Origin: an uncultured Bacteroidales bacterium
GTDB taxonomy: Bacteria > Bacteroidota > Bacteroidia > Bacteroidales > F082
NCBI GenBank assembly: GCA_900315175.1
Contig: OMYA01000006.1
Span: 134,180 to 198,179 of the forward strand
DNA length: 64,000 nt
Direction of reading: 5' to 3'
Made by a program: the position numbers and the translations under genes. Positions 7,641 through 16,559 of the stretch are shown here, one piece after another (the stretch's first letter is position 1; every line of letters starts with the position of its first letter). Below the pieces are notes generated by a model that did not search any database, was not told the origin of the DNA, and saw only the letters and a list, made by a program, of their open reading frames with translations.

Positions 7641-8408
7641 TTATTTTTCAATGAATTTTTTCATTCTCTCCTGAGCATCTTTTCCCATCCTTTCGTTTGC
7701 GATGAGCGATGATGTCATCTCGAAAACCGTGCTGTATGGGTCGTCATGGCCGCAGACTGAGCGGATGAGCTGTTTGCAGTCGCGTATTGCCGATGGCGAC
7801 GCCGCGAGATAGTTCTCTGTATAGAAATCCAAGCGTTTGTTGAGCTCCTCCATCGTGCCAACATAGTTCACGAGGTTGAATCTCAAAGCTTCCTGAGCTG
7901 TGAACTTACGTCCGCTCAGCATGGTGTCGCGAGCCATCGCCTCGCCGCATTTTGCAATGATGAAAGGCGATATCGTTGCCGGTGTGATGCCGAGTTTCAC
8001 CTCGCTGAAGGCGAAGACGGTGTCGTTTTCAGCCAACACCACGTCGCAAGCTGCTATGATGCCGTTGCCGCCTCCTATAACGTGACCGTGCACCAGGGCG
8101 ATAATCGGAGTGTTGCAGAAATAGATGGTCTGAAACAGCTTCGAAAGCCTTCTCGCATCCTCGAGATTCTGGATATATCCGTTGTTGGCGATGTCTTTCA
8201 TGTAGTTGAGGTCGGCGCCGGCACAGAAACTCTTGCCATTGCCGCAAATCTCGATGACATGGATGTCGTCGCGAGCATCGAGCCAGTCGACGGCTTCAGT
8301 GAGTTCCTTTATCATCGTGACATTCAACGCATTACGAACCTCGGGACGGTTCAGCGCGATGCGAGCGACGTTTTTCTCGATTCCTATCTGAAGTGTTGTG
8401 AATTCCAT
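7641..8408 (-). CDS. enoyl-CoA hydratase/isomerase family, probable methylglutaconyl-CoA hydratase
   Basis: 255 aa crotonase-fold protein. Visible are IALNRPEVRNALN at the start, the first oxyanion-hole segment FCAGADLNYMKDI, the second oxyanion-hole helix HGHVIGGGNGIIAACDVVLA, and FSEVKLGITPATISPFIIAK. The last motif and the absence of a C-terminal extension resemble the 3-methylglutaconyl-CoA hydratases (LiuC/AtuE-like). It lies 3 bases downstream of the carboxyltransferase, whose MCC product would be its substrate, so the pair covers two consecutive steps of leucine breakdown. Generic enoyl-CoA hydratase activity is the alternative. Confidence 0.88.
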   Translation of the reverse strand: MEFTTLQIGIEKNVARIALNRPEVRNALNVTMIKELTEAVDWLDARDDIHVIEICGNGKSFCAGADLNYMKDIANNGYIQNLEDARRLSKLFQTIYFCNTPIIALVHGHVIGGGNGIIAACDVVLAENDTVFAFSEVKLGITPATISPFIIAKCGEAMARDTMLSGRKFTAQEALRFNLVNYVGTMEELNKRLDFYTENYLAASPSAIRDCKQLIRSVCGHDDPYSTVFEMTSSLIANERMGKDAQERMKKFIEK

Positions 8409-8411
8409 AGC

Positions 8412-10019
<1,608 letters not shown>

Positions 10020-10036
10020 TTTGATATAATTTTTGG

Positions 10037-10044
10037 CAAAGATA
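10037..10044 (-). promoter_or_regulatory. -7 box TATCTTTG of the carboxyltransferase-hydratase operon
   Basis: Perfect TAnnTTTG match on the minus strand 17 bases before the GTG at 10019, which supports GTG as the real start. Confidence 0.6.
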
Positions 10045-10070
10045 CAAAAAAGTTTGGAGTGTGGAGTTTT

Positions 10071-11006
10071 TTACAAACGATTTAATATTTCCTCTTTCGA
10101 AAAATGTAATTTTGAAAAGCCGAACATTTTCTTTCCCATATCTTTTAATGATGCTCCTATGAGATAAATATCATCATCGATAATAAGAAATCTGTCATGA
10201 GATTTATTATAAACCTCAACTTTTATTGGTTGATATTGCGAGTTATGCTTTTCTAAATCAAGTTTTAATCTATTAGGAAAATTTGCCGTATAAACTGTGG
10301 CAGACACTCCTACTTCACGTCTATCTAACATTATAAAGACTGTTTCATCAATATAATTATCAATCAAAACTATCGAAGACTTTGCTTTTCTTATTAAATC
10401 TATGACAAAAACATAAGCATCAAAAATCTGACCTTCCGAAAATATACCTTGACTAACCTCTGTATTGTTTTTCTCCATCAACTTCATCACATCATCTATC
10501 TTTTTTTCATTGTTCAAAATATGTAAATCCGAATCAATCTGATGTTTTTTAATGGATTCGATTTCCATAAATATATTTGCATTATTCATAAGGTATCTAC
10601 GCATAGCTACAAATGCTTCTATAATCCGTATACTCATTTTTATAGCAGTATCGCTATGAAGCACAGAAGCAAGCATTGCTACCCCTTGTTCCGTAAAAGC
10701 ATAAGAAGGTTTTCTATTACCACCTTTGTTTGATGTCGCAATTTGCGATATCAAAGGATCCGAGTTTTTGTCAATCGTAAGAATATTGTCTCTAAACGTT
10801 TCATAATTTTCCTGTTCTTCTTTTGTTAGTTGAAACATAAAATGCTCGGGAAAACGTTCTTTATTACGCTTAACCTGTTCGTTCAGACGTCTTGTCTCAA
10901 CACCATACAATTCAGCCAAGTCTCTATCAATCATGACTTGACAATTACGAATAAGGATTATTCTTCTCTCAATTTCATTTGTATTTATTACACCTGAATC
11001 ATCCAT
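10071..11006 (-). CDS. ORF6N-domain protein with PLD-like C-terminal domain
   Basis: 311 aa. Residues about 8-100 match the ORF6N (KilA-N-associated) domain: ILIRNCQVMIDRDLAELYGV, then TRRLNEQVKRNKERFPEHFM and AFTEQGVAMLASVLHS. A central helical segment (about 135-180) could be coiled. The C-terminal part resembles one phospholipase D-type half: AYVFVIDLIRKAKSSIVLID, then VEVYNKSHDRFLIIDDDIYL with H-x-R in place of the canonical H-x-K. ORF6N proteins occur in phages and as chromosomal accessory genes in Bacteroidetes; nucleic-acid binding is likely, function unknown. It has its own promoter and is more AT-rich than the MCC genes beside it. Confidence 0.8.
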   Translation of the reverse strand: MDDSGVINTNEIERRIILIRNCQVMIDRDLAELYGVETRRLNEQVKRNKERFPEHFMFQLTKEEQENYETFRDNILTIDKNSDPLISQIATSNKGGNRKPSYAFTEQGVAMLASVLHSDTAIKMSIRIIEAFVAMRRYLMNNANIFMEIESIKKHQIDSDLHILNNEKKIDDVMKLMEKNNTEVSQGIFSEGQIFDAYVFVIDLIRKAKSSIVLIDNYIDETVFIMLDRREVGVSATVYTANFPNRLKLDLEKHNSQYQPIKVEVYNKSHDRFLIIDDDIYLIGASLKDMGKKMFGFSKLHFSKEEILNRL

Positions 11007-11055
11007 TTTTTAAGACTTTAAGAGGTTACTAAATTATGATTTGCTACCTGACTGC

Positions 11056-11063
11056 AAATATAC
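11056..11063 (-). promoter_or_regulatory. -7 box TATATTTG of the ORF6N gene
   Basis: TAnnTTTG match on the minus strand, 49 bases before the ATG at 11006. Confidence 0.5.
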
Positions 11064-11437
11064 AAAAAAAAGTTAGAAGTTAGGAGTTTGAATTCTTTTA
11101 TTTTTTCGTCGATAATTCAAGAAAACTTAAAAAATCTTATTAAAATCTTTAAAAATCATCTGATATGATATGATTCCGAACAAAAACTGCGCATAAGCTC
11201 ATAAAAATGTAGTAATTGGGATTTATTCCCTCATAAAAATGTGCCAGATGACATTCGTTGCTCCATGAAGCCATACAAAGAGCAGGATTGGATGACAAAT
11301 ATCCCGTTATACGGAATAGAGGGGTATTTTAAGAGTTAAGCCACAAACGGCAGAATTTTCGGAATTTATTGCAAATTCGCAGACAACTCGGGATGGAATA
11401 CGACGAAGGAATTCCATTCCTATTTTAAGTATTGAGG
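11064..11437. other. AT-rich spacer with a possible gene remnant
   Basis: No complete gene. On the plus strand 11241-11339 an open stretch reads VPDDIRCSMKPYKEQDW, then MTNIPLYGIEGYFKS and a stop. The composition looks like genuine protein, but there is no promoter or plausible start, so it may be the tail of a lost gene. I do not recognise the family. Confidence 0.3.
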
Positions 11438-13024
11438 TTAATCATCTATCTGTCGCACTTTGCCATTGACAAAATAAATTCGCGTTTTATAGTTATAGCA
11501 CCAAACTTCTGTAACACTTCCTGCCGTGGTTGTTCTGTATTTATTCATAGGATAGCCCCATGCATCCATGCACATGTCTTGTGTCATACCGATTGACACT
11601 TGATGTTTAGCAATTAACTTACCGTTTTCGATACCATATTTAGCAATCATCCGTTGTTCAAATTCATTTTCGAGCCGCTCTTTTTCCCTTTTCCATTCAA
11701 GGTTTTGCGATTCTATCTCTTTTTGCCTTTGTTCTTCCCTTTTTTGATTGAGTAGTTTCCTCTCTTCATCGCGCTTCTTGTCCATTGCCAACACCAAATT
11801 GTAATCTTCCGGAGTATACATTACCAAAACATCGTATATGTACTCGTAGTATGAGCTTGAAAATGAAATACCATATGGTATATAAGATTGGGTTCCGATA
11901 GGATTTTCTTCATCTCCTGAATAATAAAATAAATATTCCATCGGAATTGAAAACTTACCAGAAGCATTTCCTTCTAAAATGCAATACACGTGATACTCTG
12001 ATTTTCCTTTTTTATTCAAAACCAAATCTTTTACCACAAACAAACTATCTGCAACTTTAAACTTCTCTCCTCTAAGTGCATCTTGGATAATATCTCCGTT
12101 TTTAATCTTTTTACCTTGGTTATATGCCTTTTTTTGGAATGGGTCTCTTTTGTCCAATCTATCGGAATAGTTTTTTAGAAACACTTCCTTTCCTAAATAG
12201 TGTTTTATAAATTCATTATAAAATCCAACCCTAAACGGCTTGATGTCAGTAATATCTCTACAGTAATAAACATAATCATGACCATCAATCTTATCAACAG
12301 ATGAAAGTTTGATATAATCGTATTTAATACAATTATTGTATTCACGTTTCGCTTCAGCCAAACATTCTTTTACTCTTTTTAAATAATCCTCATCAGTATA
12401 ATAACCGCTTCCTCGACGTAGTTGATAGTCTGAAATGTATCTTTTCCCATTGATATTGATATAGTATTCAGATAAACTTGTACTTGAACTGATTTTTTCA
12501 AGATATGGATCCTTTTGTATTTTCCAATATTTATTAAAAACAGAATTGCCTTCACAGAAAACATATCCTGTTATAACATAGTATCCTTTCGGCAGAGTGT
12601 CAACACGCGTCTCAGAATCCCCATCTACTTGAATAGCAAATGATTCGCTATAATTGTAGGCTGTATATTGGACAATCTCTTGCAATTCTTGGTCATAACC
12701 GCGGCTTGGTATATCATCAACAAAACAAATGTTATCAGGAATATACACAGTATCGCCCATCATATTATATCGGTTCCATTCAATCTGATATGATAAATAT
12801 CTGTCATATTCTATCCATGCATCTTGATGTCCGACACCTTTCATAAAATTGGTTTTTGGAAAAATCGTATCAAAAGAAATGTCGTGGTCATAATACTGCT
12901 TAGAACCAGTCATTTGTTCTGCGTAATCATCTCCAACAACTTTGATTTGTCCATAACCAGAATTTACAACAAAGATTACCATCATTAATAATATTGCAAG
13001 CTTCATTATCACGTTTGTTTTCAT
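11438..13024 (-). CDS. secreted protein of unknown function with charged helix and BamE/SmpA-like C-terminal domain
   Basis: 528 aa. An N-terminal hydrophobic segment ending VVNSGYGQ is a signal peptide. Residues about 30-410 are rich in Tyr and Asp and unrecognised. About 415-465 is a highly charged helix (KKRDEERKLLNQKREEQRQK), probably a coiled coil. The last 55 residues resemble a BamE/SmpA-OmlA-like domain: HQVSIGMTQDMCMDAWGYP, TEVWCYNYKTRIYFVNGKV. It begins 11 bases after the stop of the P-loop gene, so the two form an operon. The function is not established. Codon use is AT-rich compared with neighbouring metabolic genes. Confidence 0.7.
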   Translation of the reverse strand: MKTNVIMKLAILLMMVIFVVNSGYGQIKVVGDDYAEQMTGSKQYYDHDISFDTIFPKTNFMKGVGHQDAWIEYDRYLSYQIEWNRYNMMGDTVYIPDNICFVDDIPSRGYDQELQEIVQYTAYNYSESFAIQVDGDSETRVDTLPKGYYVITGYVFCEGNSVFNKYWKIQKDPYLEKISSSTSLSEYYININGKRYISDYQLRRGSGYYTDEDYLKRVKECLAEAKREYNNCIKYDYIKLSSVDKIDGHDYVYYCRDITDIKPFRVGFYNEFIKHYLGKEVFLKNYSDRLDKRDPFQKKAYNQGKKIKNGDIIQDALRGEKFKVADSLFVVKDLVLNKKGKSEYHVYCILEGNASGKFSIPMEYLFYYSGDEENPIGTQSYIPYGISFSSSYYEYIYDVLVMYTPEDYNLVLAMDKKRDEERKLLNQKREEQRQKEIESQNLEWKREKERLENEFEQRMIAKYGIENGKLIAKHQVSIGMTQDMCMDAWGYPMNKYRTTTAGSVTEVWCYNYKTRIYFVNGKVRQIDD

Positions 13025-13035
13025 ATTATATTGGT

Positions 13036-13488
13036 TTAAATGTTATATATTCTATTGATTATCAATTCAACAATTTGACGTTTAACCTCTATCATCTGGG
13101 AATAATCATCGGCAAATTCTGTCCAAAATTCATTTTCTGATTTAATTAAATCTTTGTATTTTTCGGTAAGCATTCGATAAGATGAACCCACTCTGTCATA
13201 AGCGCGAGCGCAAACCACCACAATATCAGGGCGGTAATCGTATATCAAACTCTCCATCAGTTCAGCCAATCGGTCGTCATCGTCACCTTCTGAAATTATA
13301 ACAATACGTTTCTTGCCAATGTCAAGTACTGATTGAAAATCGACCATCCAATTTCCTACCGAAAGATAATTTCCGTTTGTGTGAAGCAGTTTTACTTTTG
13401 CCCCATGTTCAAGGAGCTGATTGTGTAAAAACGTGGCAGTTGTTGTCTTGCCATCGTCTTGACGACCTCTGATAATAATTAGTTCCAT
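13036..13488 (-). CDS. small P-loop NTPase-like protein
   Basis: 150 aa. A Walker A motif is at the N terminus (IIRGRQDDGKTTTATFLHNQ), followed by a Walker B-like strand KRIVIISEGDDDDRLAELM and a strand VVVCARAYDRVG resembling a switch/specificity region. The fold is probably a short nucleotide kinase or ParA/CobQ-like P-loop domain. No TAnnTTTG box is seen between it and the candidate RNA terminator 93 bases upstream, so expression may depend on read-through from the RNA promoter at 13813-13820. Its partner downstream is the secreted 528-aa protein. Precise activity unknown. Confidence 0.7.
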   Translation of the reverse strand: MELIIIRGRQDDGKTTTATFLHNQLLEHGAKVKLLHTNGNYLSVGNWMVDFQSVLDIGKKRIVIISEGDDDDRLAELMESLIYDYRPDIVVVCARAYDRVGSSYRMLTEKYKDLIKSENEFWTEFADDYSQMIEVKRQIVELIINRIYNI

Positions 13489-13580
13489 GTTGTAAACTAT
13501 TAATTATGCCTACTCTTTGATGCAGTTTCCGGCTTCCCTGCTTTGAGTCGGCGGTCGTTGTTCAGAAAACAAGTAGCATG

Positions 13581-13805
13581 AAAAAAGGCGCAGACCTTTC
13601 CGCTTATTTTCAGTGCAGGTGTCTGGAAGGACCTTGAAGTAAATAAGTTGGAAATAGCCCACGCCTAAACGCGTGAACTTCCGCATACTTATTCCCACTT
13701 CTTGCATATGTTTTCCAGACGTTAGCACTGAGAGAACAAGAGCGTCAGCTCAATATGTATTTTTATCTATTTCTTCGTTTTATATCATGTGTTTGTTTTT
13801 AATTT
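13581..13805 (-). ncRNA. candidate structured RNA with own promoter and terminator
   Basis: On the minus strand a TATCTTTG box (13813-13820) is followed by a region that folds into one long rod. Outer stem: CAGTGC...GTCTGGA (13730-13725, 13720-13714) pairs with TCCAGAC...GCACTG (13627-13621, 13616-13611). Inside, AGT...AATAAGT pairs with ACTTATTTACT, and the tip is an 8-bp hairpin GTTCACGC/GCGTGGGC with loop GTTTAG (about 13677-13657). Just downstream AAAGG-TCTGCG-CCTTTTTT (13599-13581) is a good intrinsic terminator. The long interrupted hairpin resembles 6S-like RNAs or the Bacteroidales-1 motif, but I cannot assign it. The 72-residue ORF through it appears to be a by-product. Confidence 0.55.
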
Positions 13806-13812
13806 CACAGCG

Positions 13813-13820
13813 CAAAGATA
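13813..13820 (-). promoter_or_regulatory. -7 box TATCTTTG for the structured RNA
   Basis: Perfect box on the minus strand about 85 bases before the first outer stem. It is the only promoter-like element found for the RNA and for the P-loop/BamE-like gene pair behind it. Confidence 0.5.
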
Positions 13821-13878
13821 GATATTATTCGGCATATTTCCAAAAAATATTTCACATGGTTTCACTACACTACATTTT

Positions 13879-13896
13879 TATACCCTTTCGGATATA
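13879..13896. promoter_or_regulatory. hipBST operator O1 (TATACC-CTTTCG-GATATA)
   Basis: 18-base imperfect inverted repeat, first of three with the same TATACC-N6-GRTATA layout. The arms resemble the TATCC...GGATA operators known for E. coli HipB. Confidence 0.6.
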
Positions 13897-13918
13897 ATTC
13901 ATCAAAAATTTACTATTT

Positions 13919-13936
13919 TATACCTTATCGGGTATA
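13919..13936. promoter_or_regulatory. hipBST operator O2 (TATACC-TTATCG-GGTATA)
   Basis: The best of the three: perfect 6-bp arms TATACC/GGTATA. It starts exactly 40 bases after O1. Confidence 0.65.
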
Positions 13937-13958
13937 TTTTATCAAAATTTATATTTTT

Positions 13959-13976
13959 TATACCCGAAACGATATA
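13959..13976. promoter_or_regulatory. hipBST operator O3 (TATACC-CGAAAC-GATATA)
   Basis: Starts exactly 40 bases after O2 and ends 20 bases before the TATTTTTG box, so a bound repressor would cover the -33 region. Confidence 0.65.
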
Positions 13977-13995
13977 ATATGTGAAAATAATTTTG

Positions 13996-14003
13996 TATTT
14001 TTG
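13996..14003 (+). promoter_or_regulatory. -7 box TATTTTTG of hipBST, deciding the hipB start
   Basis: The box lies inside an open GTG-initiated extension of hipB (from 13981). If used, translation must begin at the ATG at 14020. Confidence 0.6.
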
Positions 14004-14019
14004 CAAAAAAATATTGGTT

Positions 14020-14244
14020 ATGGCTGAAAAAAGCAGATTGTCACAACAGGTTAAGGCTCTGCGAAAGCAATATGGACTGACGCAGGAAGATTTGTCGTAC
14101 AAATCGGGCGTGGGACTTCGTTTCGTGAGAGATTTGGAGCAGGGGAAAAAGACCTTGAGGATGGATAAAACAAATGCCATCTTGGCACTTTTCGGCAAAG
14201 AATTGGGCGTTGTCGAACAGCAGAGAGGAGATTCTGAGTTATGA
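14020..14244 (+). CDS. hipB: HipB-type antitoxin/repressor, XRE-family HTH
   Basis: 74 aa, beginning MAEKSRLSQQVKALRKQYGL. The Cro/C1 helix-turn-helix is clear: LTQEDLSYKSGVGLRFVRDL then EQGKKTLRMDKTNAILALFG, the pattern shared with HipB and other antitoxin HTH proteins. It should dimerise and bind the three upstream 18-base operators. The start is the ATG behind the TATTTTTG box, giving a length close to E. coli HipB (88 aa). The stop overlaps the next ATG (ATGA), so hipB and the small hipS-like gene are coupled. Confidence 0.88.
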   Translation: MAEKSRLSQQVKALRKQYGLTQEDLSYKSGVGLRFVRDLEQGKKTLRMDKTNAILALFGKELGVVEQQRGDSEL

Positions 14245-14567
14245 GAAAAGCTGACGTTTTTTATAGGGAGACGAAGGTCGGACAACTCGTTGAAGACGAA
14301 AACGGCTATTCATTTTGCTACGACGAGGATTATTTGTTATCAGGAAATGCCGAACCAATAAGTTTAACTTTGCCGTTGACGAGCAAGCCTTATCAGTCGT
14401 CAACCATGTTCCCATTTTTCGATGGTCTCATTCCAGAAGGATGGTTGCTAGACGTGGCCTCAAAAAATTGGAAACTCAACCCCAACGACAGAATGGGATT
14501 GCTTATGACTTGTTGCAAAGACTGTATCGGCGCCATCGGAATAATAGGATTGGAGGAGGCTGAATAG
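14241..14567 (+). CDS. hipS: HipS-like small protein (isolated HipA N-terminal subdomain)
   Basis: 108 aa corresponding to the N-terminal subdomain of HipA: DVFYRETKVGQLVEDENGY, ISLTLPLTSKPYQSSTMFPF, FFDGLIPEGWLLDVASKNW, GAIGIIGL. In full-length HipA this is fused to the kinase; here the kinase is a separate ORF starting 1 base after the stop, so this is a real three-gene arrangement rather than a frameshift (both genes have clean ends, and the kinase has its own extra N-terminal zinc-finger-like segment). By analogy with hipBST of E. coli O127, this product is likely the antitoxin. That role is inferred. Confidence 0.82.
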   Translation: MRKADVFYRETKVGQLVEDENGYSFCYDEDYLLSGNAEPISLTLPLTSKPYQSSTMFPFFDGLIPEGWLLDVASKNWKLNPNDRMGLLMTCCKDCIGAIGIIGLEEAE

Positions 14568-14568
14568 T

Positions 14569-15510
14569 ATGTGTAAATGTCTGTATTGCTATAAAGAACT
14601 GGAAGAAGGACAAAAGGACTATCATCCGGGATGTGCCAAGAAATTCTTTGGAAAAACCGAAGCACCAGTCCTTCCATATTCACGAGATAATATCAATGAT
14701 TTGGCTAAAGAATCAGTTCTAAACAGGATTGCCGTCACTGGCGTGCAATCGAAACTGTCGATGGACGTAATCAAGGGAGGGAAAGGCGAACCCGACCGCA
14801 TGACTATAGTCGGACTTTGGGGCAAATATATTTTGAAACCGAAATCTGACGATTTCCCTTGGCTTCCGGAAGTCGAAGACCTCACAATGCACCTTGCCGA
14901 AATAGCCAAAATTGCCGTTGTTCCACACACATTGATTCGTTTCAGTGATGGCGAAACGACATATCTGACACGAAGAATAGACCGCGACAACCACGGCAAA
15001 AAATATTTGATGGAAGACCTTTGCCAGATAAGCGAACGTATTACTGCCGACAAATACAAATCGTCATACGAAAATATCGCCAAGATGATCAAACATTATT
15101 CTTCCGCCCCAATGCTGGATTTGGTTAATTTCTGGGAAGTAGTGGTGTTTTCTTGGATTGTGGGCAATTCGGACATGCATCTCAAAAACTTTTCGCTCAT
15201 AAGTAAGATGCCAGGGAATTATGTGCTTTCACAAGCTTACGACCTTCTTAACGTTCATTTGATTTATCCTAAAGACAAAGAAGAACTGGCATTAACACTC
15301 GACGGACGAAAGAAAAAAATCAATCGTCAGAATTTCATGCGGGCAATGTCATTATCAGGATTAGAAGAAAAAGTTATCGAAAACATTTTTAACAAGTTTA
15401 TAACAGTCGCCCCTAAATGGCATGATTTTATCGACATAAGTTTTCTTCCGGTGGAACTGAAAGAAGCGTACAAAGAAGAGATTGACAAAAACCTGGCTAA
15501 GCTTATATAA
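14569..15510 (+). CDS. hipT: HipT-like serine/threonine kinase toxin
   Basis: 313 aa. The N terminus has a possible zinc-binding cluster CKCLYCYKELEEGQKDYHPG followed by CAKKFF. The kinase core follows: glycine-rich loop NRIAVTGVQSKLSMDV, ATP-binding lysine in YILKPKSDDFPWLPEVE, catalytic loop IVGNSDMHLKNFSLI (Asp and Asn positions of HipA kinases) and the metal-binding YDLL. HipA/HipT kinases phosphorylate aminoacyl-tRNA synthetases (GltX or TrpS in studied cases); the target here is unknown. The serine in TGVQSK sits where autophosphorylation occurs in this family. Third gene of the hipBST operon; convergent with rlmN 12 bases away. Confidence 0.85.
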   Translation: MCKCLYCYKELEEGQKDYHPGCAKKFFGKTEAPVLPYSRDNINDLAKESVLNRIAVTGVQSKLSMDVIKGGKGEPDRMTIVGLWGKYILKPKSDDFPWLPEVEDLTMHLAEIAKIAVVPHTLIRFSDGETTYLTRRIDRDNHGKKYLMEDLCQISERITADKYKSSYENIAKMIKHYSSAPMLDLVNFWEVVVFSWIVGNSDMHLKNFSLISKMPGNYVLSQAYDLLNVHLIYPKDKEELALTLDGRKKKINRQNFMRAMSLSGLEEKVIENIFNKFITVAPKWHDFIDISFLPVELKEAYKEEIDKNLAKLI

Positions 15511-15522
15511 AACGAAATCGTT

Positions 15523-16530
15523 TTAAACTCTCTTTGTCGACAGCAACCCGCAGGCGGCGTCGATATCCTGTCCTCTTGAAGCCCTTATCGTTGCTATAAT
15601 TCCTTTGTCGTTGAGTTTATCGCGGAAGCGGACCATGTCTTCCATTGAAGGACTTTGCAAGTCGATGTTTGGAATTGCATGGAAACGAATTAAGTTCACG
15701 CGGCAACGGAGGCTGCCAAGTTGTTTTGCGAGCTCGTTGATATGTTTCGGAGTGTCGTTAAGGCCTTTAAACACTATATATTCGAACGACACACGGCGCT
15801 GGCCGCTCCAGTCGTGCTGGCGGATGGCATGTATGACCTCATTGATAGGATACGACTTCTCGACAGGCATGATTTTCGCGCGTTCGTCGTGGAACGGGCT
15901 GTGCAGACTGACGGCAAGGTTGCATTTCGACTCGTTGATGAAGCGTTTCATGTTAGGGATGACGCCCGCTGTCGACACTGTGATACGTGTCGGGCTCATC
16001 GCCAGGCCCCAGTCGGAGGTCATGATTTCGAGCACCCGCATGATGTTGTCGTAGTTGTCCATCGGCTCGCCCATGCCCATGAAGACGAAGTTTGTCAACG
16101 TCTCGTATTCCGGGAGGTTAAGTATCTGGTTTATGATGTCGCCAGCCGAGAGGTTGCCTTGGAAGCCTTGTTTTCCGGTCTGGCAGAATAGGCAGTTCAT
16201 CTTGCATCCCACCTGGCACGACACGCATAGCGTAGCGCGTTCGCGTTCAGGGATATACGCCGTCTCGACGAAGCCGTTTTCAGCCGGAAACAGGTATTTC
16301 TTGGTGCCGTCTTTCGACTCCTGCACATCGGCGAAGGCGCGGTAACCCGTCTCGTAGTTTTCAGCCAAGACCTGACGTGTCTGTTTCGACAGGTTGGTCA
16401 TCTCATCGAAGGTGGCGACGCGTTTGCGATAAAGCCAATCGACAAGTTGTTTGGCGGTAAACTTTGGCATATTATGTTGAGCCACAATGTCTTGCAGCTC
16501 CTGAAGCGACATTCCAAGAAGTGATTTCAT
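15523..16530 (-). CDS. rlmN: 23S rRNA (adenine(2503)-C2)-methyltransferase / tRNA A37 methyltransferase
   Basis: 335 aa radical SAM methylase. The N-terminal accessory domain reads FTAKQLVDWLYRKRVATFDE. The [4Fe-4S] motif C-x3-C-x2-C is in SCQVGCKMNCLFCQTGKQGF. FVFMGMGEPMDNYDNI binds SAM. The C-terminal cysteine that carries the methyl during the ping-pong reaction is in RGQDIDAACGLL. It methylates C2 of A2503 in the ribosome and A37 of some tRNAs, affecting fidelity. The frame is open to a TTG at 16551, which is inside a TAATTTTG box; the ATG at 16530 (MKSLLGMSLQEL) is the start. Single gene. Confidence 0.95.
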   Translation of the reverse strand: MKSLLGMSLQELQDIVAQHNMPKFTAKQLVDWLYRKRVATFDEMTNLSKQTRQVLAENYETGYRAFADVQESKDGTKKYLFPAENGFVETAYIPERERATLCVSCQVGCKMNCLFCQTGKQGFQGNLSAGDIINQILNLPEYETLTNFVFMGMGEPMDNYDNIMRVLEIMTSDWGLAMSPTRITVSTAGVIPNMKRFINESKCNLAVSLHSPFHDERAKIMPVEKSYPINEVIHAIRQHDWSGQRRVSFEYIVFKGLNDTPKHINELAKQLGSLRCRVNLIRFHAIPNIDLQSPSMEDMVRFRDKLNDKGIIATIRASRGQDIDAACGLLSTKRV

Positions 16531-16548
16531 GATGTTGTAAATTTTTTG

Positions 16549-16556
16549 CAAAATTA
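16549..16556 (-). promoter_or_regulatory. -7 box TAATTTTG of rlmN, deciding its start
   Basis: The apparent upstream TTG start of rlmN is the end of this box. The ATG at 16530 lies 18 bases downstream. Confidence 0.6.
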
Positions 16557-16559
16557 CAA

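Noticed and set aside
13510..13728. 72-residue minus-strand ORF containing MRKFTRLGVGYF
   Set aside because: It lies exactly across the self-complementary stems and terminator of the candidate RNA, has no promoter spacing or coding bias of its own, and its composition follows the hairpin. I treat it as a by-product of the structured RNA.
14241..15510. hipA interrupted by a frameshift
   Set aside because: Both ORFs have proper start and stop signals, the first ends at the natural subdomain boundary and the second begins with its own Cys/His cluster absent from fused HipA, so a genuine HipS/HipT split is more likely.
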